Positions 8,746 through 17,696 of a stretch of 64,000 bases of DNA are shown here, one piece after another. The number at the start of each line of letters is the position of its first letter. Positions within the stretch are counted from its first letter, which is position 1. The stretch is taken from NCBI GenBank assembly GCA_040382235.1, contig JBEIFV010000001.1, positions 54,161 through 118,160 of the forward strand, read 5' to 3'. Source of the stretch: JAEUOS01 sp040382235 (lineage in GTDB: Bacteria > Pseudomonadota > Gammaproteobacteria > Burkholderiales > JAEUOS01). The position numbers were made by a program, and so were the translations under genes. The notes below the pieces were generated by a model, which was not told the origin of the DNA, searched no databases, and worked only from the letters and a program-made list of their open reading frames with translations.

Positions 8746-10215
8746 ATGACGCAAGACCATGTTGACGTACTCATTGTAGGCGCCGGCCTTTCCGGCATCG
8801 GCGCTGCCTACCATCTGCAGAAGAATTGTCCGGGAAAAAGCTTTGCGATCCTTGAAGGGCGCGCTTCCAGCGGCGGCACCTGGGACCTGTTCCGCTATCC
8901 CGGCATCCGCTCCGATTCCGACATGTATACCCTGGGCTACTCGTTCCGGCCATGGAAGGAGGCCAAGGCGATCGCCGACGGCCCCTCGATCCTCAACTAT
9001 GTGCGCGAAACTGCGCGCGAGAACGGCATCGACCGCAAGATCCGCTTCGGGCACCGCGTGACCGCCGCCTCGTGGTCGTCGGCGGATGCGCAGTGGACGG
9101 TGGAAGCCGCGCGCGGGCCGGATAACGAAGTGGTGCGCATCACCTGCAGCTTCCTTTTCATGTGTGCCGGCTACTACAGCTACAAGGGCGGCTACGAGCC
9201 GGAATTTCCGGGCCGCGCACGCTTCGCCGGTCGCGTCGTCCACCCGCAGAAGTGGACCTCCGAGATCGACTACGCCGGCAAGCGGGTGGTGGTGATCGGC
9301 AGCGGCGCCACCGCCATCACGCTGGTGCCCGAGATGGCCAGGCAGGCAGCGCATGTGACCATGCTGCAACGCTCACCCACCTACGTGGTGGCGCGCCCGG
9401 CGGTCGACCGCGTCGCCGACTTCCTGCGCCGTGCCCTGCCGGCGAAGCTCGCCTACGCCCTGGTGCGCTGGAAGAACGTGTTGTGGGGCATGTTCATCTA
9501 CAAGCGCTGCAAGAGCAAGCCGGAGCGCATGAAGCGCTTCATCGTCGGCATGGTGCGCGCGCAACTGGGGCGCGACTACGATGTGGCCAAGCACTTCACG
9601 CCGCGCTACAACCCGTGGTCGCAACGCATGTGCCTGGTGCCCGACGGCGACCTGTTCGAGGCCATCAAGGCCGGGCGCGCTTCGGTAGTGACCGACACCA
9701 TAGACACATTTACCGAGACAGGCATCCGGCTTGCCTCCGGCGCCGAACTCGCAGCCGACCTGATCGTCAGCGCCACCGGCCTGCAACTCGAGGTGCTGGG
9801 TGGCCTGGCCGTGTCGGTCGACGGGCAGGCGGTGGATTTTTCAAAGGCGATGACCTACAAGGGCATGATGTACGCCGGGGTGCCGAACCTGGCCTCGGCC
9901 TTCGGCTACACCAACGCCTCCTGGACCCTCAAGGCCGACCTCACCTGCGAGTACGTGTGCCGCCTCCTGAACCATATGGAAAAAACCGGCACCCGGCAAT
10001 GCACGCCGCGCTTGAACGACCCGGAGGTCAAGCCGCAGCCATGGGTGGATTTCAGTTCGGGATACTTCCAGCGTTCGATCGACAAGCTGCCCAAGCAGGG
10101 CTCGAAGCGGCCATGGAAGCTATATCAGAACTACGCGCTCGATATTGTCACGCTGAAGTTTGGTGCGCTCACGGATGGGGCGATGGAGTTTTCACGGAGT
10201 CAGGGCCGCTCGTGA
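8746..10215 (+). CDS. flavin-dependent monooxygenase, Baeyer-Villiger-like
   Basis: A 489-residue class B flavoprotein monooxygenase. The FAD-binding GAGLSG motif (residues 12-17) is at the N-terminus, followed by GGTWDLFRYPGIRSDSDMYTLGYSF, which is typical of this group. A fingerprint of the FxGxxxHxxxW type is present at residues 160-171 (FAGRVVHPQKWT), with Thr where canonical Baeyer-Villiger enzymes have Pro or Asp. The NADPH Rossmann motif GSGATA follows directly. Likely reactions are ketone-to-ester insertion or heteroatom oxidation. AGGA precedes ATG 8746. The gene follows the caspase-like gene by 136 bases and has no obvious operon partner. Confidence 0.88.
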   Translation: MTQDHVDVLIVGAGLSGIGAAYHLQKNCPGKSFAILEGRASSGGTWDLFRYPGIRSDSDMYTLGYSFRPWKEAKAIADGPSILNYVRETARENGIDRKIRFGHRVTAASWSSADAQWTVEAARGPDNEVVRITCSFLFMCAGYYSYKGGYEPEFPGRARFAGRVVHPQKWTSEIDYAGKRVVVIGSGATAITLVPEMARQAAHVTMLQRSPTYVVARPAVDRVADFLRRALPAKLAYALVRWKNVLWGMFIYKRCKSKPERMKRFIVGMVRAQLGRDYDVAKHFTPRYNPWSQRMCLVPDGDLFEAIKAGRASVVTDTIDTFTETGIRLASGAELAADLIVSATGLQLEVLGGLAVSVDGQAVDFSKAMTYKGMMYAGVPNLASAFGYTNASWTLKADLTCEYVCRLLNHMEKTGTRQCTPRLNDPEVKPQPWVDFSSGYFQRSIDKLPKQGSKRPWKLYQNYALDIVTLKFGALTDGAMEFSRSQGRS

Positions 10216-10276
10216 TGGTGCTCCCGACCTGTGCCGGTCAGCGACGGTGCGGCGCTCGAAACAGGGCAATCGCCGC

Positions 10277-10684
10277 CTATTTCGACTCCGTCCAATTCTC
10301 GACTTTGAGCGCCCCCACTTTCCGGAAATGGCGGATGTTGTTCGATACAAGGATCGCATCGAGCGAAAGCGCGTGCCCTGCGATCATGGTGTCGAAAATG
10401 CCGATCGGCGTTCCCGCGCCCTCAAGCTGGGCCCGCAGGCGCGCAAACTGATCGGCGGCGGCTCCGTCCCACGGCATCACCGCGACTCGATCCAGGAATG
10501 CGTGAATGGCACGCGCCAGAACGCGCGGATTGCCACGCTTTTCCAGGCCGAAAACCAGTTCGGCGCGCGTTACCGCCGACAGCGCAAGCGATCCAGGGGC
10601 TGCGGCGACCAGCGCGGCGTCAAGTGCGGCCGAGGCTCCGCGAATCGCATAGCTGCAGGTGTCGGTATCGAGCAGGTAGAGCAT
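10277..10684 (-). CDS. vapC: VapC-type PIN-domain toxin
   Basis: A 135-residue PIN-domain ribonuclease. The acidic metal-binding residues are visible: Asp6 in LYLLDTDTC, Glu42 in TRAELVFGLEKR and Asp98 in GIFDTMIAGHAL, followed by the LVSNNIRHFRKV segment normal for VapC. VapC toxins cut tRNA or rRNA and are neutralised by the antitoxin encoded just upstream. Its ATG lies seven bases after the antitoxin stop, as expected for a coupled operon. Length and catalytic residues suggest an active toxin. Confidence 0.93.
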   Translation of the reverse strand: MLYLLDTDTCSYAIRGASAALDAALVAAAPGSLALSAVTRAELVFGLEKRGNPRVLARAIHAFLDRVAVMPWDGAAADQFARLRAQLEGAGTPIGIFDTMIAGHALSLDAILVSNNIRHFRKVGALKVENWTESK

Positions 10685-10691
10685 GCCGAAC

Positions 10692-10976
10692 CTATTTGCG
10701 ACGCCCCGGTTTGACGCTTGTCGGAACTGCGAACGGGTCGCGCAGCGACGCGGCTTCGTTCAGGGGCCGTTCGACCAGGAAGTCGTCCGGAATCCGGCTC
10801 TTGGCACGCAAGGCGAAGAAGTCTGCCCATGAGCCCGGCGCCGGCCGGGTTGAGAGAACAATATCCCCGGTGGCTGCATCCTTGCGGATGTAGACCTCGC
10901 CGGGAGGCAGGCGGAATTGCTTCGGCAGGCGCACTGCCTGGCTGTTGCCGTTGGTGAATACGCGAGCGGTTTGCAT
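10692..10976 (-). CDS. vapB: VapB-type antitoxin, AbrB/MazE-like swapped-hairpin fold
   Basis: A 94-residue antitoxin. The first 45 residues (MQTARVFTNGNSQAVRLPK, then FRLPPGEVYIRKD) are the AbrB/SpoVT looped-hinge DNA-binding domain, with the NGNSQAVRLPK signature of VapB. The C-terminal part should wrap around the toxin. GGAGG lies four bases before the ATG on the coding strand. It is the promoter-proximal gene of the pair, and a perfect inverted repeat sits 11-39 bases upstream of its start, which fits autorepression by the VapBC complex. Confidence 0.92.
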   Translation of the reverse strand: MQTARVFTNGNSQAVRLPKQFRLPPGEVYIRKDAATGDIVLSTRPAPGSWADFFALRAKSRIPDDFLVERPLNEAASLRDPFAVPTSVKPGRRK

Positions 10977-10986
10977 GAAACCTCCG

Positions 10987-11015
10987 AGTGTGTACTTTTA
11001 GTGATTGTACACACT
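10987..11015 (-). promoter_or_regulatory. VapBC operator: perfect 9-bp inverted repeat
   Basis: AGTGTGTAC (10987-10995) and GTACACACT (11007-11015) are exact reverse complements separated by 11 bases. The element lies immediately upstream of the vapB ribosome site. On the minus strand it contains TACAAT (11004-11009), a plausible -10 hexamer, so binding would block transcription. VapBC complexes normally bind such repeats; the assignment to this operon is by position. Confidence 0.75.
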
Positions 11016-11134
11016 GTCCGGAAGTTCCCCGGTCTTCACAATCCGGGATCGCGGTGCCGGGTGGCAAGAAACCGCCGCGCGATACAGGCTGCTCGATGCG
11101 TGCCCCGCGCCGCAGCGTCTGCGCGCGCTCAAGC

Positions 11135-12331
11135 TCAGTGACTGCCGGCCTCAACGACACCCTGTTTGCACAATGCCTCGATCGCCTGGGCGTCATAGCC
11201 AATACCGGCAAGAATCTCCACCGTATGCTGGCCCAGCAGGGGCGGCGCGCTTTTTGATTTCGAGGGCCGGCCTTCGAAGCGCACCGGAAAGGCCACGCTC
11301 GGCAATTCCTTGACCGCCGGATGTTCGGTGGTCTGCACCAGCCCACGCGACGCCACCTGCGGATGGTTCAGCGCTTCTTCAAGGGTATGAATCGGCGAAC
11401 AGGGCACGCCGGCCGCCTGACACTGCGCAATCCAGTGCGCCACCGGTTTCTGCGCGATCTTCGCCTGCACCATCGCCACGGTTTCAGCGAAATGGTCAAC
11501 CCGCGTCTTGTTGGTGGCGAAGCGTGGATCATCGACCAGCTCCTCCAAGCCGACCATCGGGCAGAAGCGGCGCCACTGCGCGTCGTTGCCCACACCGATC
11601 ATGAGCGGGCCGTCGGATGCGTTGAAGGCCTGGTAGGGCGTGAGTGCCGGATGGCCGGTGCCCATCGGCACCGGAGACTTGCCGGTCGCCCAGTAGTTTT
11701 GCGCCATATAACCCATCAGCCCCATCGCGGTAGCCAGGAGCGAAACTTCGATATAGGCGCCGCGCCCGGTGCGGCCGCGTTCGAGCAGGGCCGCCAAAAC
11801 ACCGCTCAGGGCGTGCGCCCCGGTGCAAAGATCCACCGGCGAAAAGCTGGCCCGCGCCAGGCCGCCACCCGGAACACCCATGGTGCTCAGCATGCCGGAA
11901 AAAGCCTGCAGCATGACGTCATAGCCGGGGCTTTCGCCCAGCGGACCATCGCGGCCATAGCCCGACACTTCGACGTAGATCAGGCGCGGGTTGAGCTTGG
12001 CCAGCGTTGCGTAATCCACGCCAAGACGTGCCGCGGTACCGGAGCCGAAGCCCTGCAACACGATGTCGGCCGACTCGACCAACTGGTGCACGATGCGGCG
12101 GCCCTCGGGGCTCTTGAGATCGACCGCAAGACTCTTCTTGTTGTGGTTGACCGACAGAAAGGTCGCCGATAGCCCGGCCTTCTGCGGCAACCAGGCGCGC
12201 GTGTCGTCGCCGCTCCCGGTAGGTTCGACCTTGATGACTTCGGCACCGAGTTCACCCAGCGACTGGCCGCACAAGGGGCCCGCCAGGACTTTGGAGATAT
12301 CGATGACCCGCAGGCCTTGCAATGGGTGCAT
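11135..12331 (-). CDS. class III CoA-transferase (CaiB/BaiF family)
   Basis: A 398-residue family III CoA-transferase, moving CoA between carboxylic acids in the cytoplasm. The N-terminus LQGLRVIDISKVLAGPLCGQSLGELGAEVIKVEP is the family signature, followed by LSVNHNKKSLAVDLKSPEG. The likely nucleophile is Asp138 in ESPGYDVMLQAFSG. ATG 12331 was chosen because similarity begins there and AAGGA lies about ten bases upstream; a frame to 12433 has no support. It is transcribed alone between the vapBC operon and the DUF4143 ATPase. It could activate an acid for the acyl-CoA dehydrogenases or IcmF nearby, but the substrate is not known. Confidence 0.9.
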   Translation of the reverse strand: MHPLQGLRVIDISKVLAGPLCGQSLGELGAEVIKVEPTGSGDDTRAWLPQKAGLSATFLSVNHNKKSLAVDLKSPEGRRIVHQLVESADIVLQGFGSGTAARLGVDYATLAKLNPRLIYVEVSGYGRDGPLGESPGYDVMLQAFSGMLSTMGVPGGGLARASFSPVDLCTGAHALSGVLAALLERGRTGRGAYIEVSLLATAMGLMGYMAQNYWATGKSPVPMGTGHPALTPYQAFNASDGPLMIGVGNDAQWRRFCPMVGLEELVDDPRFATNKTRVDHFAETVAMVQAKIAQKPVAHWIAQCQAAGVPCSPIHTLEEALNHPQVASRGLVQTTEHPAVKELPSVAFPVRFEGRPSKSKSAPPLLGQHTVEILAGIGYDAQAIEALCKQGVVEAGSH

Positions 12332-12466
12332 TTGAGTCAATCCTTGTTGGGTTCGTTGGGAATTTTCTTGCCGGCAAGCGGTAGCTGAGGATCGGCACGT
12401 TCGATTCGAAAATGACGTGACGCCCTCACGCACGGATGGCGATTGTTCCGGGGAATCGATCAGCGC

Positions 12467-13615
12467 TCATGCAAGCAGCCCGCTCAATTCATGGACAGGA
12501 AGCACTTCGACGTTCGCGGCGAACGGATAGCCTTGCCGCACGGGTGCAAGCACGTAGGCGCGGTCGACGCCGACATCCTCGCAAGCCTGCCAAAAACCCT
12601 TGGTCACTTTTGGCGCACTGGAAAACTTGATTTCGATGCCGATCTTGCGCGACCCTGTCTCGATCACGACATCCAATTCCGCCCCTGCAGCGGTTCGATA
12701 AAAGGATACCTGATGGTGCGGCGCGGTCAGGCCAAAAATCTGTTCAATCACAAAACCTTCCCACGAAGCCCCGGTTGAAGGATGTCCAAGCAGATCGTTG
12801 ACTTCGCGAATGACCAATAAATAGTGCAGCAAGCCGCTGTCGCGTACATAGACCTTGGGCGACTTGACCAGCCGCTTTCCGAGATTGGCGTGATAAGGCT
12901 CCAGTCGGCGCAACATCAGGCTGCTGGTCAGGTAATCCACATAGCGTGCGACTGTCGGCATGGAAACGCCCAACGACGAAGCGATCGCCGAAGCGTTGAA
13001 CAACTGCCCATGCAGATGCGCCACCATGCGCCAGAATCGTCGCATCAATTCCGGATTGACGTTGATCCCGAGCCCGGGCAAATCGGTATGAATGAAATGC
13101 CGCACAAACGCCTCGCGCCAACTCCAGGAAACGGCGTCATCCCTTGCTGTATAGCTTGCCGGAAAGCCACCGCGCAACCAAAGCGTTTGTGTATCCGCGA
13201 ATTCACGATACACCTCCGCCAGGAGCAGTGGCGCCATATCCACCAGAGCGAGCCTGCCAGCCAGCGATTGGCTCTGTCGCAGCAGACTGAACGACGCCGA
13301 GCCCAGAATCAGGAATCGGCCGGGCCTGCGGGCGTCGTCGACCTCGCCGCGCATCTGGCCGAACAATTCAGGCACGTTCTGGATCTCGTCGAGCACGACC
13401 ATGTGTTCGCGGTTGGCCCGGAAGAAGGCGCTTGGTTGCGTAAGCCGCGCTCGGTCATCACTGTTTTCCAGGTCGAGGTATAGCGCGTCCCCATGCAGGG
13501 CGGCGATTTGCCGGGCAAGCGTTGTCTTGCCGACCTGACGCGCACCAAGAATGGCCACCGCCGGGCTATGCCCGAGCTCGTGACGGACTTTTTCCAATGC
13601 TAGTCGGCTGAACAT
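12467..13615 (-). CDS. AAA+ ATPase with DUF4143 domain
   Basis: A 382-residue protein. The N-terminal P-loop is GARQVGKTT (residues 24-32) and the Walker B stretch is HMVVLDEIQNVPEL. GRFLILGSASFSLL follows as sensor 1. The C-terminal half, ending with a PD-(D/E)XK-like segment (TAAGAELDVVIETGSRKIGIEIKFSSAP), is the DUF4143 domain; the E...D...EIK arrangement hints at a nuclease fold. Such proteins are common in accessory DNA and behave as stand-alone, often phase-variable or horizontally moved genes. The function is not established. A long inverted repeat overlaps its start codon. Confidence 0.88.
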   Translation of the reverse strand: MFSRLALEKVRHELGHSPAVAILGARQVGKTTLARQIAALHGDALYLDLENSDDRARLTQPSAFFRANREHMVVLDEIQNVPELFGQMRGEVDDARRPGRFLILGSASFSLLRQSQSLAGRLALVDMAPLLLAEVYREFADTQTLWLRGGFPASYTARDDAVSWSWREAFVRHFIHTDLPGLGINVNPELMRRFWRMVAHLHGQLFNASAIASSLGVSMPTVARYVDYLTSSLMLRRLEPYHANLGKRLVKSPKVYVRDSGLLHYLLVIREVNDLLGHPSTGASWEGFVIEQIFGLTAPHHQVSFYRTAAGAELDVVIETGSRKIGIEIKFSSAPKVTKGFWQACEDVGVDRAYVLAPVRQGYPFAANVEVLPVHELSGLLA

Positions 13616-13654
13616 CCTTGCATTTTGAATATTTCATATTGAAAATGCAAGGAT
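13614..13654. promoter_or_regulatory. 19-bp near-perfect inverted repeat over the ATPase start codon
   Basis: The left arm ATCCTTGCATTTTGAATAT (13614-13632) and the right arm 13636-13654 are reverse complements except for one base, with a three-base spacer TTC. The left arm includes the complement of the start codon of the DUF4143 ATPase. The element is A+T-rich in an otherwise GC-rich region. It could be an operator for autoregulation or an mRNA hairpin that hides the start; no run of T follows, so it is not a terminator. Confidence 0.6.
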
Positions 13655-13767
13655 CATTTAAGAACATCAGCCGGACAACGGGATCGCGAGCCCGTCGCGT
13701 ACCGGTCACCCGCGACATCGGACGACTCGGCTCCGTCGCTGTGCCACGCATACGCGACAGCTCCGTC

Positions 13768-16700
13768 CTACATGCTGCGCCGATATTGCCCGCCAACCTG
13801 GAACAGCGCGTCGGTGATCTGCCCCAGCGAACACACGCGCGCGGCGTCCATCAGCACGGTGAACACGTTGCGGTTGTCGATCACCGCCTGCTGCAGCTCG
13901 GCCAGCAGTTTCGGCGCGATATCCTTGTTGCGCTCATGGAATGCGGCCAGCCTCGATAGCTGTGACTGCTTTTCCTCTTCGGTGGAGCGGATCAGTTCGA
14001 TGGTCTGCGGCATGCCGGAGTCGTGCGGATTGCGGAAGGTATTGACGCCGATGATCGGGTAGGAGCCGTCGTGCTTCTTGTGCTCGTAGAACATCGATTG
14101 CTCCTGGATCTGGCCGCGCTGGTAGCCGGTTTCCATCGCCCCCAGCACGCCGCCGCGCTCGGAGATCGCCTCGAATTCCTTCAACACAGCCTCTTCCACC
14201 AGGTCGGTGAGCTCTTCGATGATGAACGAACCCTGGTTGGGGTTCTCGTTCTTGCCGATGCCCCATTCGCGGTTGATGATCAGCTGGATCGCCATGGCGC
14301 GGCGCACACTTTCCTCGGTGGGCGTGGTGATGGCCTCGTCGTAGGCGTTGGTATGCAGCGAATTGGTGTTGTCGTAGGTGGAGATCAGCGCCTGCAGGGT
14401 GGTGCGGATGTCGTTGAAGGCGATTTCCTGGGCGTGCAGGCTGCGGCCCGAGGTCTGCGAGTGGAACTTGAGTTTCTGGCTGCGCTCGTTGCCGCCGTAC
14501 TTGTTCTTGATGGTGACAGCCCAGATGCGTCGCGCCACGCGGCCGATTACCGAATACTCCGGGTCCATGCCATAGGAGAAAAAGAAAGACAGGTTGGGCG
14601 CGAAATCGTCGATGTGCATGCCGCGCGCCAGATAGGCCTCAACAAACGTGAACCCGTTCGACAGCGTGAAGGCCAGCTGCGACAGCGGGTTGGCACCGGC
14701 CTCGGCGATGTGGTAGCCGGAAATCGACACCGAGTAAAAGTTGCGCACCTTGTGGTGCACGAAATACTCCTGGATGTCGCCCATCACCTTCAGGCTGAAC
14801 TCGGTGGAGAAGATGCAGGTGTTCTGCCCCTGGTCTTCCTTGAGGATATCGGCCTGCACGGTGCCGCGCACGTTCTCCAGCACCCAGCTGCGGATTTTCG
14901 CGGCTTCGTCCGCTGTCGGCTCGCGGCCGTTGTCGGCCGTGAACTTGTCGAGGTTCTGGTCGATCGCGGTGTTCATGAAAAACGCAAGGATGGTCGGCGC
15001 CGGACCATTGATGGTCATCGACACGCTGGTGTTGGGCGAACAGAGATCGAAGCCGCCGTAGACCACCTTCATGTCGTCGAGGGTGGCGATCGAGACCCCG
15101 GAATTGCCGACCTTGCCGTAGATGTCGGGCCGCAGCGCCGGATCGTTGCCGTACAGGGTGACCGAGTCGAAGGCGGTCGACAGGCGCTTGGCCGGCATGT
15201 CTTTCGACACATGATGAAAGCGGCGATTGGTGCGAAACGGATCACCCTCGCCGGCGAACATGCGGGTCGGGTCCTCGTTCTCGCGCTTGAAGGCGAACAC
15301 TCCGGCCGTGAAGGGGTAGGAGCCCGGCACGTTTTCCAGCATCAGCCACTTGAGCAGTTCTCCGTGGTCCTCGAAGCGCGGCAAGGCCACCTTGCGCACC
15401 TTGGTGCCCGAAAGGGAAGTGTAGGTGAGCGCAGTGCGGATCTCCTTGTCACGGATTTTCACCACGTACTCGTCGCCGGCGTAGGCCCTTTGCATGTCCG
15501 GCCACTGCGCCAGCAGTTTTTTCGCCGCCACATCCTGCTTCGACTCACGATCAGCGACGAGAGCGTCGAGCGAGGCGACCTGCTCCTTGCATTCGGCCGC
15601 CAGCATGGCGGCCGCGCCTTGCAGTTGCTGGCGCTCGCGCGCGATGCGCGCCTGCAAGCGCACATGGGCGTGGTAGCCGCGCACGGTGTCGGCGATCTCG
15701 GCCAGGTAGCGCGCACGCTGCGGCGGCACCACCGGGGTCTGGTTGCTCGAAGCCTTTACTTTCGCCTTGGGCAGGCGGCCTGCGCCGATCTGCAAGCCCA
15801 GTTCCTGCAACTTCGGCAACAGGCCCTGATACAGCGCGGTCACGCCGTCGTCATTGAAGCGGCTGGCCATGGTGCCGTAGACCGGCATGTCATCCGGGCT
15901 CGAACTCCAGGCTTCACGATTGCGCTGGTACTGCTTGCGCACATCACGCAGTGCATCGGCGGCGCCCTTGCGGTCGAACTTGTTGATCGCCACAAAGTCG
16001 GCGAAATCGAGCATGTCGATCTTTTCGAGCTGCGAGGCGGCGCCGAATTCCGGGGTCATCACGTACAGGCTGGTGCCGACCAGGGGCACGATGGCGGCAT
16101 CGCCCTGGCCAATGCCCGAAGTCTCCACCAGGATCAGGTCGAAGCCAGCCACCTTGCAGGCGGCGATCACGTCCGGCAACGCCTTCGAAATCTCGCTGCC
16201 GGCTTCACGGGTCGCCAGCGAGCGCATGAAAACATTGGGATGGGCGATCGCATTCATGCGAATGCGATCGCCCAGGAGGGCACCACCGGACTTGCGGCGC
16301 GACGGGTCGATCGAAATCACCGCCAGTTTCAGGGTCTCGTTGTGATCGAGCCTGAAGCGACGGATCAGTTCATCGGTGAGGGAACTCTTTCCCGCGCCGC
16401 CGGTTCCGGTGATGCCTAGCGTCGGCGTTTTCACCAAGGCGGCGGCGGCAAGCAATTCCCGATGCAGGGCGGGATCGGCCCGGCCATTCTCCAGCGCGGT
16501 GATCAGTTGCGCCAGGGCGCGGCGATTGGGCTGGGCCGGACCGCGAATCGCATCAAGACTTGCCGGCGCATAGGTCGAGAGATCGACGTCGCAGCGCCCG
16601 AGCATGTCCCAGATCATGCCCAGCAGGCCCATTTTCTGGCCATCCTCGGGCGAGTAGATGCGCGTAACACCGTAGTCGTGCAGTTCCTTGATCTCGGCCG

Positions 16701-17037
16701 GCACGATCACCCCGCCGCCGCCGCCGAACACCTTGATATGCGCGCCGCCCCGCTCCCGGAGCAGGTCGATCATGTATTTGAAGTACTCGACATGGCCACC
16801 CTGGTAAGACGACATGGCGATGCCCTGTGCGTCCTCCTCAAGCGCGGTGGTGACGACCTCGTCGACCGAGCGGTTGTGGCCCAGGTGGATCACCTCCGCG
16901 CCCTGGGCCTGCAGGATGCGCCGCATGATGTTGATGCTGGCATCGTGCCCGTCGAACAGCGACGCCGCGGTGACGAAGCGCACCTTGTTGGCAAGCCTTG
17001 GGGATTCGAGCTGCTTGTGGACGGAAAGGTCGGTCAT
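13768..17037 (-). CDS. icmF: fused isobutyryl-CoA mutase with GTPase chaperone (IcmF)
   Basis: A 1089-residue coenzyme-B12 enzyme interconverting branched and linear acyl-CoAs. Domain order is that of IcmF: a B12-binding domain with the lower-ligand motif FDGHDASIN (His31), a MeaB-type G-protein domain with P-loop GTGGAGKSS (Lys217), and a C-terminal mutase barrel (YGNDPALRPDIYGKVGNSGVSI, SVSISGYHIAEAGANP). Free-standing methylmalonyl-CoA mutase lacks the internal GTPase, so the fusion is diagnostic. ATG 17037 gives the usual family length; an extension to 17145 has no support. A 16-base perfect palindrome lies about 130 bases upstream and may regulate it. Confidence 0.95.
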   Translation of the reverse strand: MTDLSVHKQLESPRLANKVRFVTAASLFDGHDASINIMRRILQAQGAEVIHLGHNRSVDEVVTTALEEDAQGIAMSSYQGGHVEYFKYMIDLLRERGGAHIKVFGGGGGVIVPAEIKELHDYGVTRIYSPEDGQKMGLLGMIWDMLGRCDVDLSTYAPASLDAIRGPAQPNRRALAQLITALENGRADPALHRELLAAAALVKTPTLGITGTGGAGKSSLTDELIRRFRLDHNETLKLAVISIDPSRRKSGGALLGDRIRMNAIAHPNVFMRSLATREAGSEISKALPDVIAACKVAGFDLILVETSGIGQGDAAIVPLVGTSLYVMTPEFGAASQLEKIDMLDFADFVAINKFDRKGAADALRDVRKQYQRNREAWSSSPDDMPVYGTMASRFNDDGVTALYQGLLPKLQELGLQIGAGRLPKAKVKASSNQTPVVPPQRARYLAEIADTVRGYHAHVRLQARIARERQQLQGAAAMLAAECKEQVASLDALVADRESKQDVAAKKLLAQWPDMQRAYAGDEYVVKIRDKEIRTALTYTSLSGTKVRKVALPRFEDHGELLKWLMLENVPGSYPFTAGVFAFKRENEDPTRMFAGEGDPFRTNRRFHHVSKDMPAKRLSTAFDSVTLYGNDPALRPDIYGKVGNSGVSIATLDDMKVVYGGFDLCSPNTSVSMTINGPAPTILAFFMNTAIDQNLDKFTADNGREPTADEAAKIRSWVLENVRGTVQADILKEDQGQNTCIFSTEFSLKVMGDIQEYFVHHKVRNFYSVSISGYHIAEAGANPLSQLAFTLSNGFTFVEAYLARGMHIDDFAPNLSFFFSYGMDPEYSVIGRVARRIWAVTIKNKYGGNERSQKLKFHSQTSGRSLHAQEIAFNDIRTTLQALISTYDNTNSLHTNAYDEAITTPTEESVRRAMAIQLIINREWGIGKNENPNQGSFIIEELTDLVEEAVLKEFEAISERGGVLGAMETGYQRGQIQEQSMFYEHKKHDGSYPIIGVNTFRNPHDSGMPQTIELIRSTEEEKQSQLSRLAAFHERNKDIAPKLLAELQQAVIDNRNVFTVLMDAARVCSLGQITDALFQVGGQYRRSM

Positions 17038-17162
17038 GGCGGGTTGTCTCGTGGATTGTCCGGCGTGCGTCAACTGTGATGCGGCGCGTACCGCGGGTGT
17101 GCATTGATTGTATGCCCGCAGGAGGTCTCGGCCGGCATCGGGCAAGGGCGCAAGACTACTTA

Positions 17163-17178
17163 ACGTTTACGTAAACGT
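17163..17178. promoter_or_regulatory. 16-bp perfect palindrome in the icmF / nucleotidyltransferase-module divergent region
   Basis: ACGTTTAC (17163-17170) is directly followed by its reverse complement GTAAACGT (17171-17178). It lies 126 bases before the icmF start on one side and 86 bases before the 17265 gene on the other. The ACGTTTACGTAAACGT pattern looks like the operator type I recall for LiuR-class MerR regulators of branched-chain acyl-CoA catabolism in proteobacteria. That family assignment is from memory and needs a motif search. Confidence 0.6.
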
Positions 17179-17264
17179 CAATCACACGAATGCCTACGGA
17201 ACAGGCGCCCAGGGTGTGCATATTAATGTTGACGCGTCATCAATATTCGCTTAGATTGCCCATC

Positions 17265-17696
17265 ATGAATGTCAAACCCACCACTGTCAGAACACGCCAT
17301 ACCGGCCGCCCGCGATCCAGCGAGTTGACCCGGCTGGAACAGTTGCGCCTGGCCAAGCAGTCGCAGCGCGACCGCGAACGACAGTCTGGAATTGTCGAAA
17401 CGCGCCTGAAGCTGCCGGGCGCCATCGCCGGGCGCCTCGCATTCGCGGCGCGTCAGGACGGCTTCGTGGCGTCTCTTGCCGCTTTTTTGCAAGCCGAAAT
17501 CATCGAGATCGCGGCGTTCCCGCAACTGCACCTGCTGTGCTGGAACCGGCACACCAGGTTCATCACCGCAGCCGACGCCTGGAGTCTGTATGAGCGCAAT
17601 CAGCGCTTCGTCGACCCGGCCACCATGGTTGAGCAAGAGCGAAGCCTGCTGCATGCCCTGTCGCAACGTTTCGGTGGCGGGCTACCGCTTGGCTGA
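17265..17696 (+). CDS. uncharacterised partner of AbiEii-like nucleotidyltransferase (putative antitoxin)
   Basis: A 143-residue protein I cannot place in a named family. It starts with a basic, arginine-rich segment (RTRHTGRPRSSELTRLEQLRLAKQSQRDRERQ) that could bind nucleic acid, followed by a helical region and an aromatic segment (FPQLHLLCWNRHTRFITAADAWSLYERNQRFVDPATM). The 3' end overlaps the start of the nucleotidyltransferase gene, which implies coupled expression and a toxin-antitoxin-like pairing. It does not look like the usual AbiEi winged-helix antitoxin. ATG 17265 is the first sensible start after the palindrome-containing promoter region. Confidence 0.7.
   Translation: MNVKPTTVRTRHTGRPRSSELTRLEQLRLAKQSQRDRERQSGIVETRLKLPGAIAGRLAFAARQDGFVASLAAFLQAEIIEIAAFPQLHLLCWNRHTRFITAADAWSLYERNQRFVDPATMVEQERSLLHALSQRFGGGLPLG

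Noticed and set aside
14023..16419. 800-codon open frame opposite icmF
   Set aside because: Antisense of a high-GC gene; low-complexity His/Gly/Arg-rich sequence with no recognisable domain.
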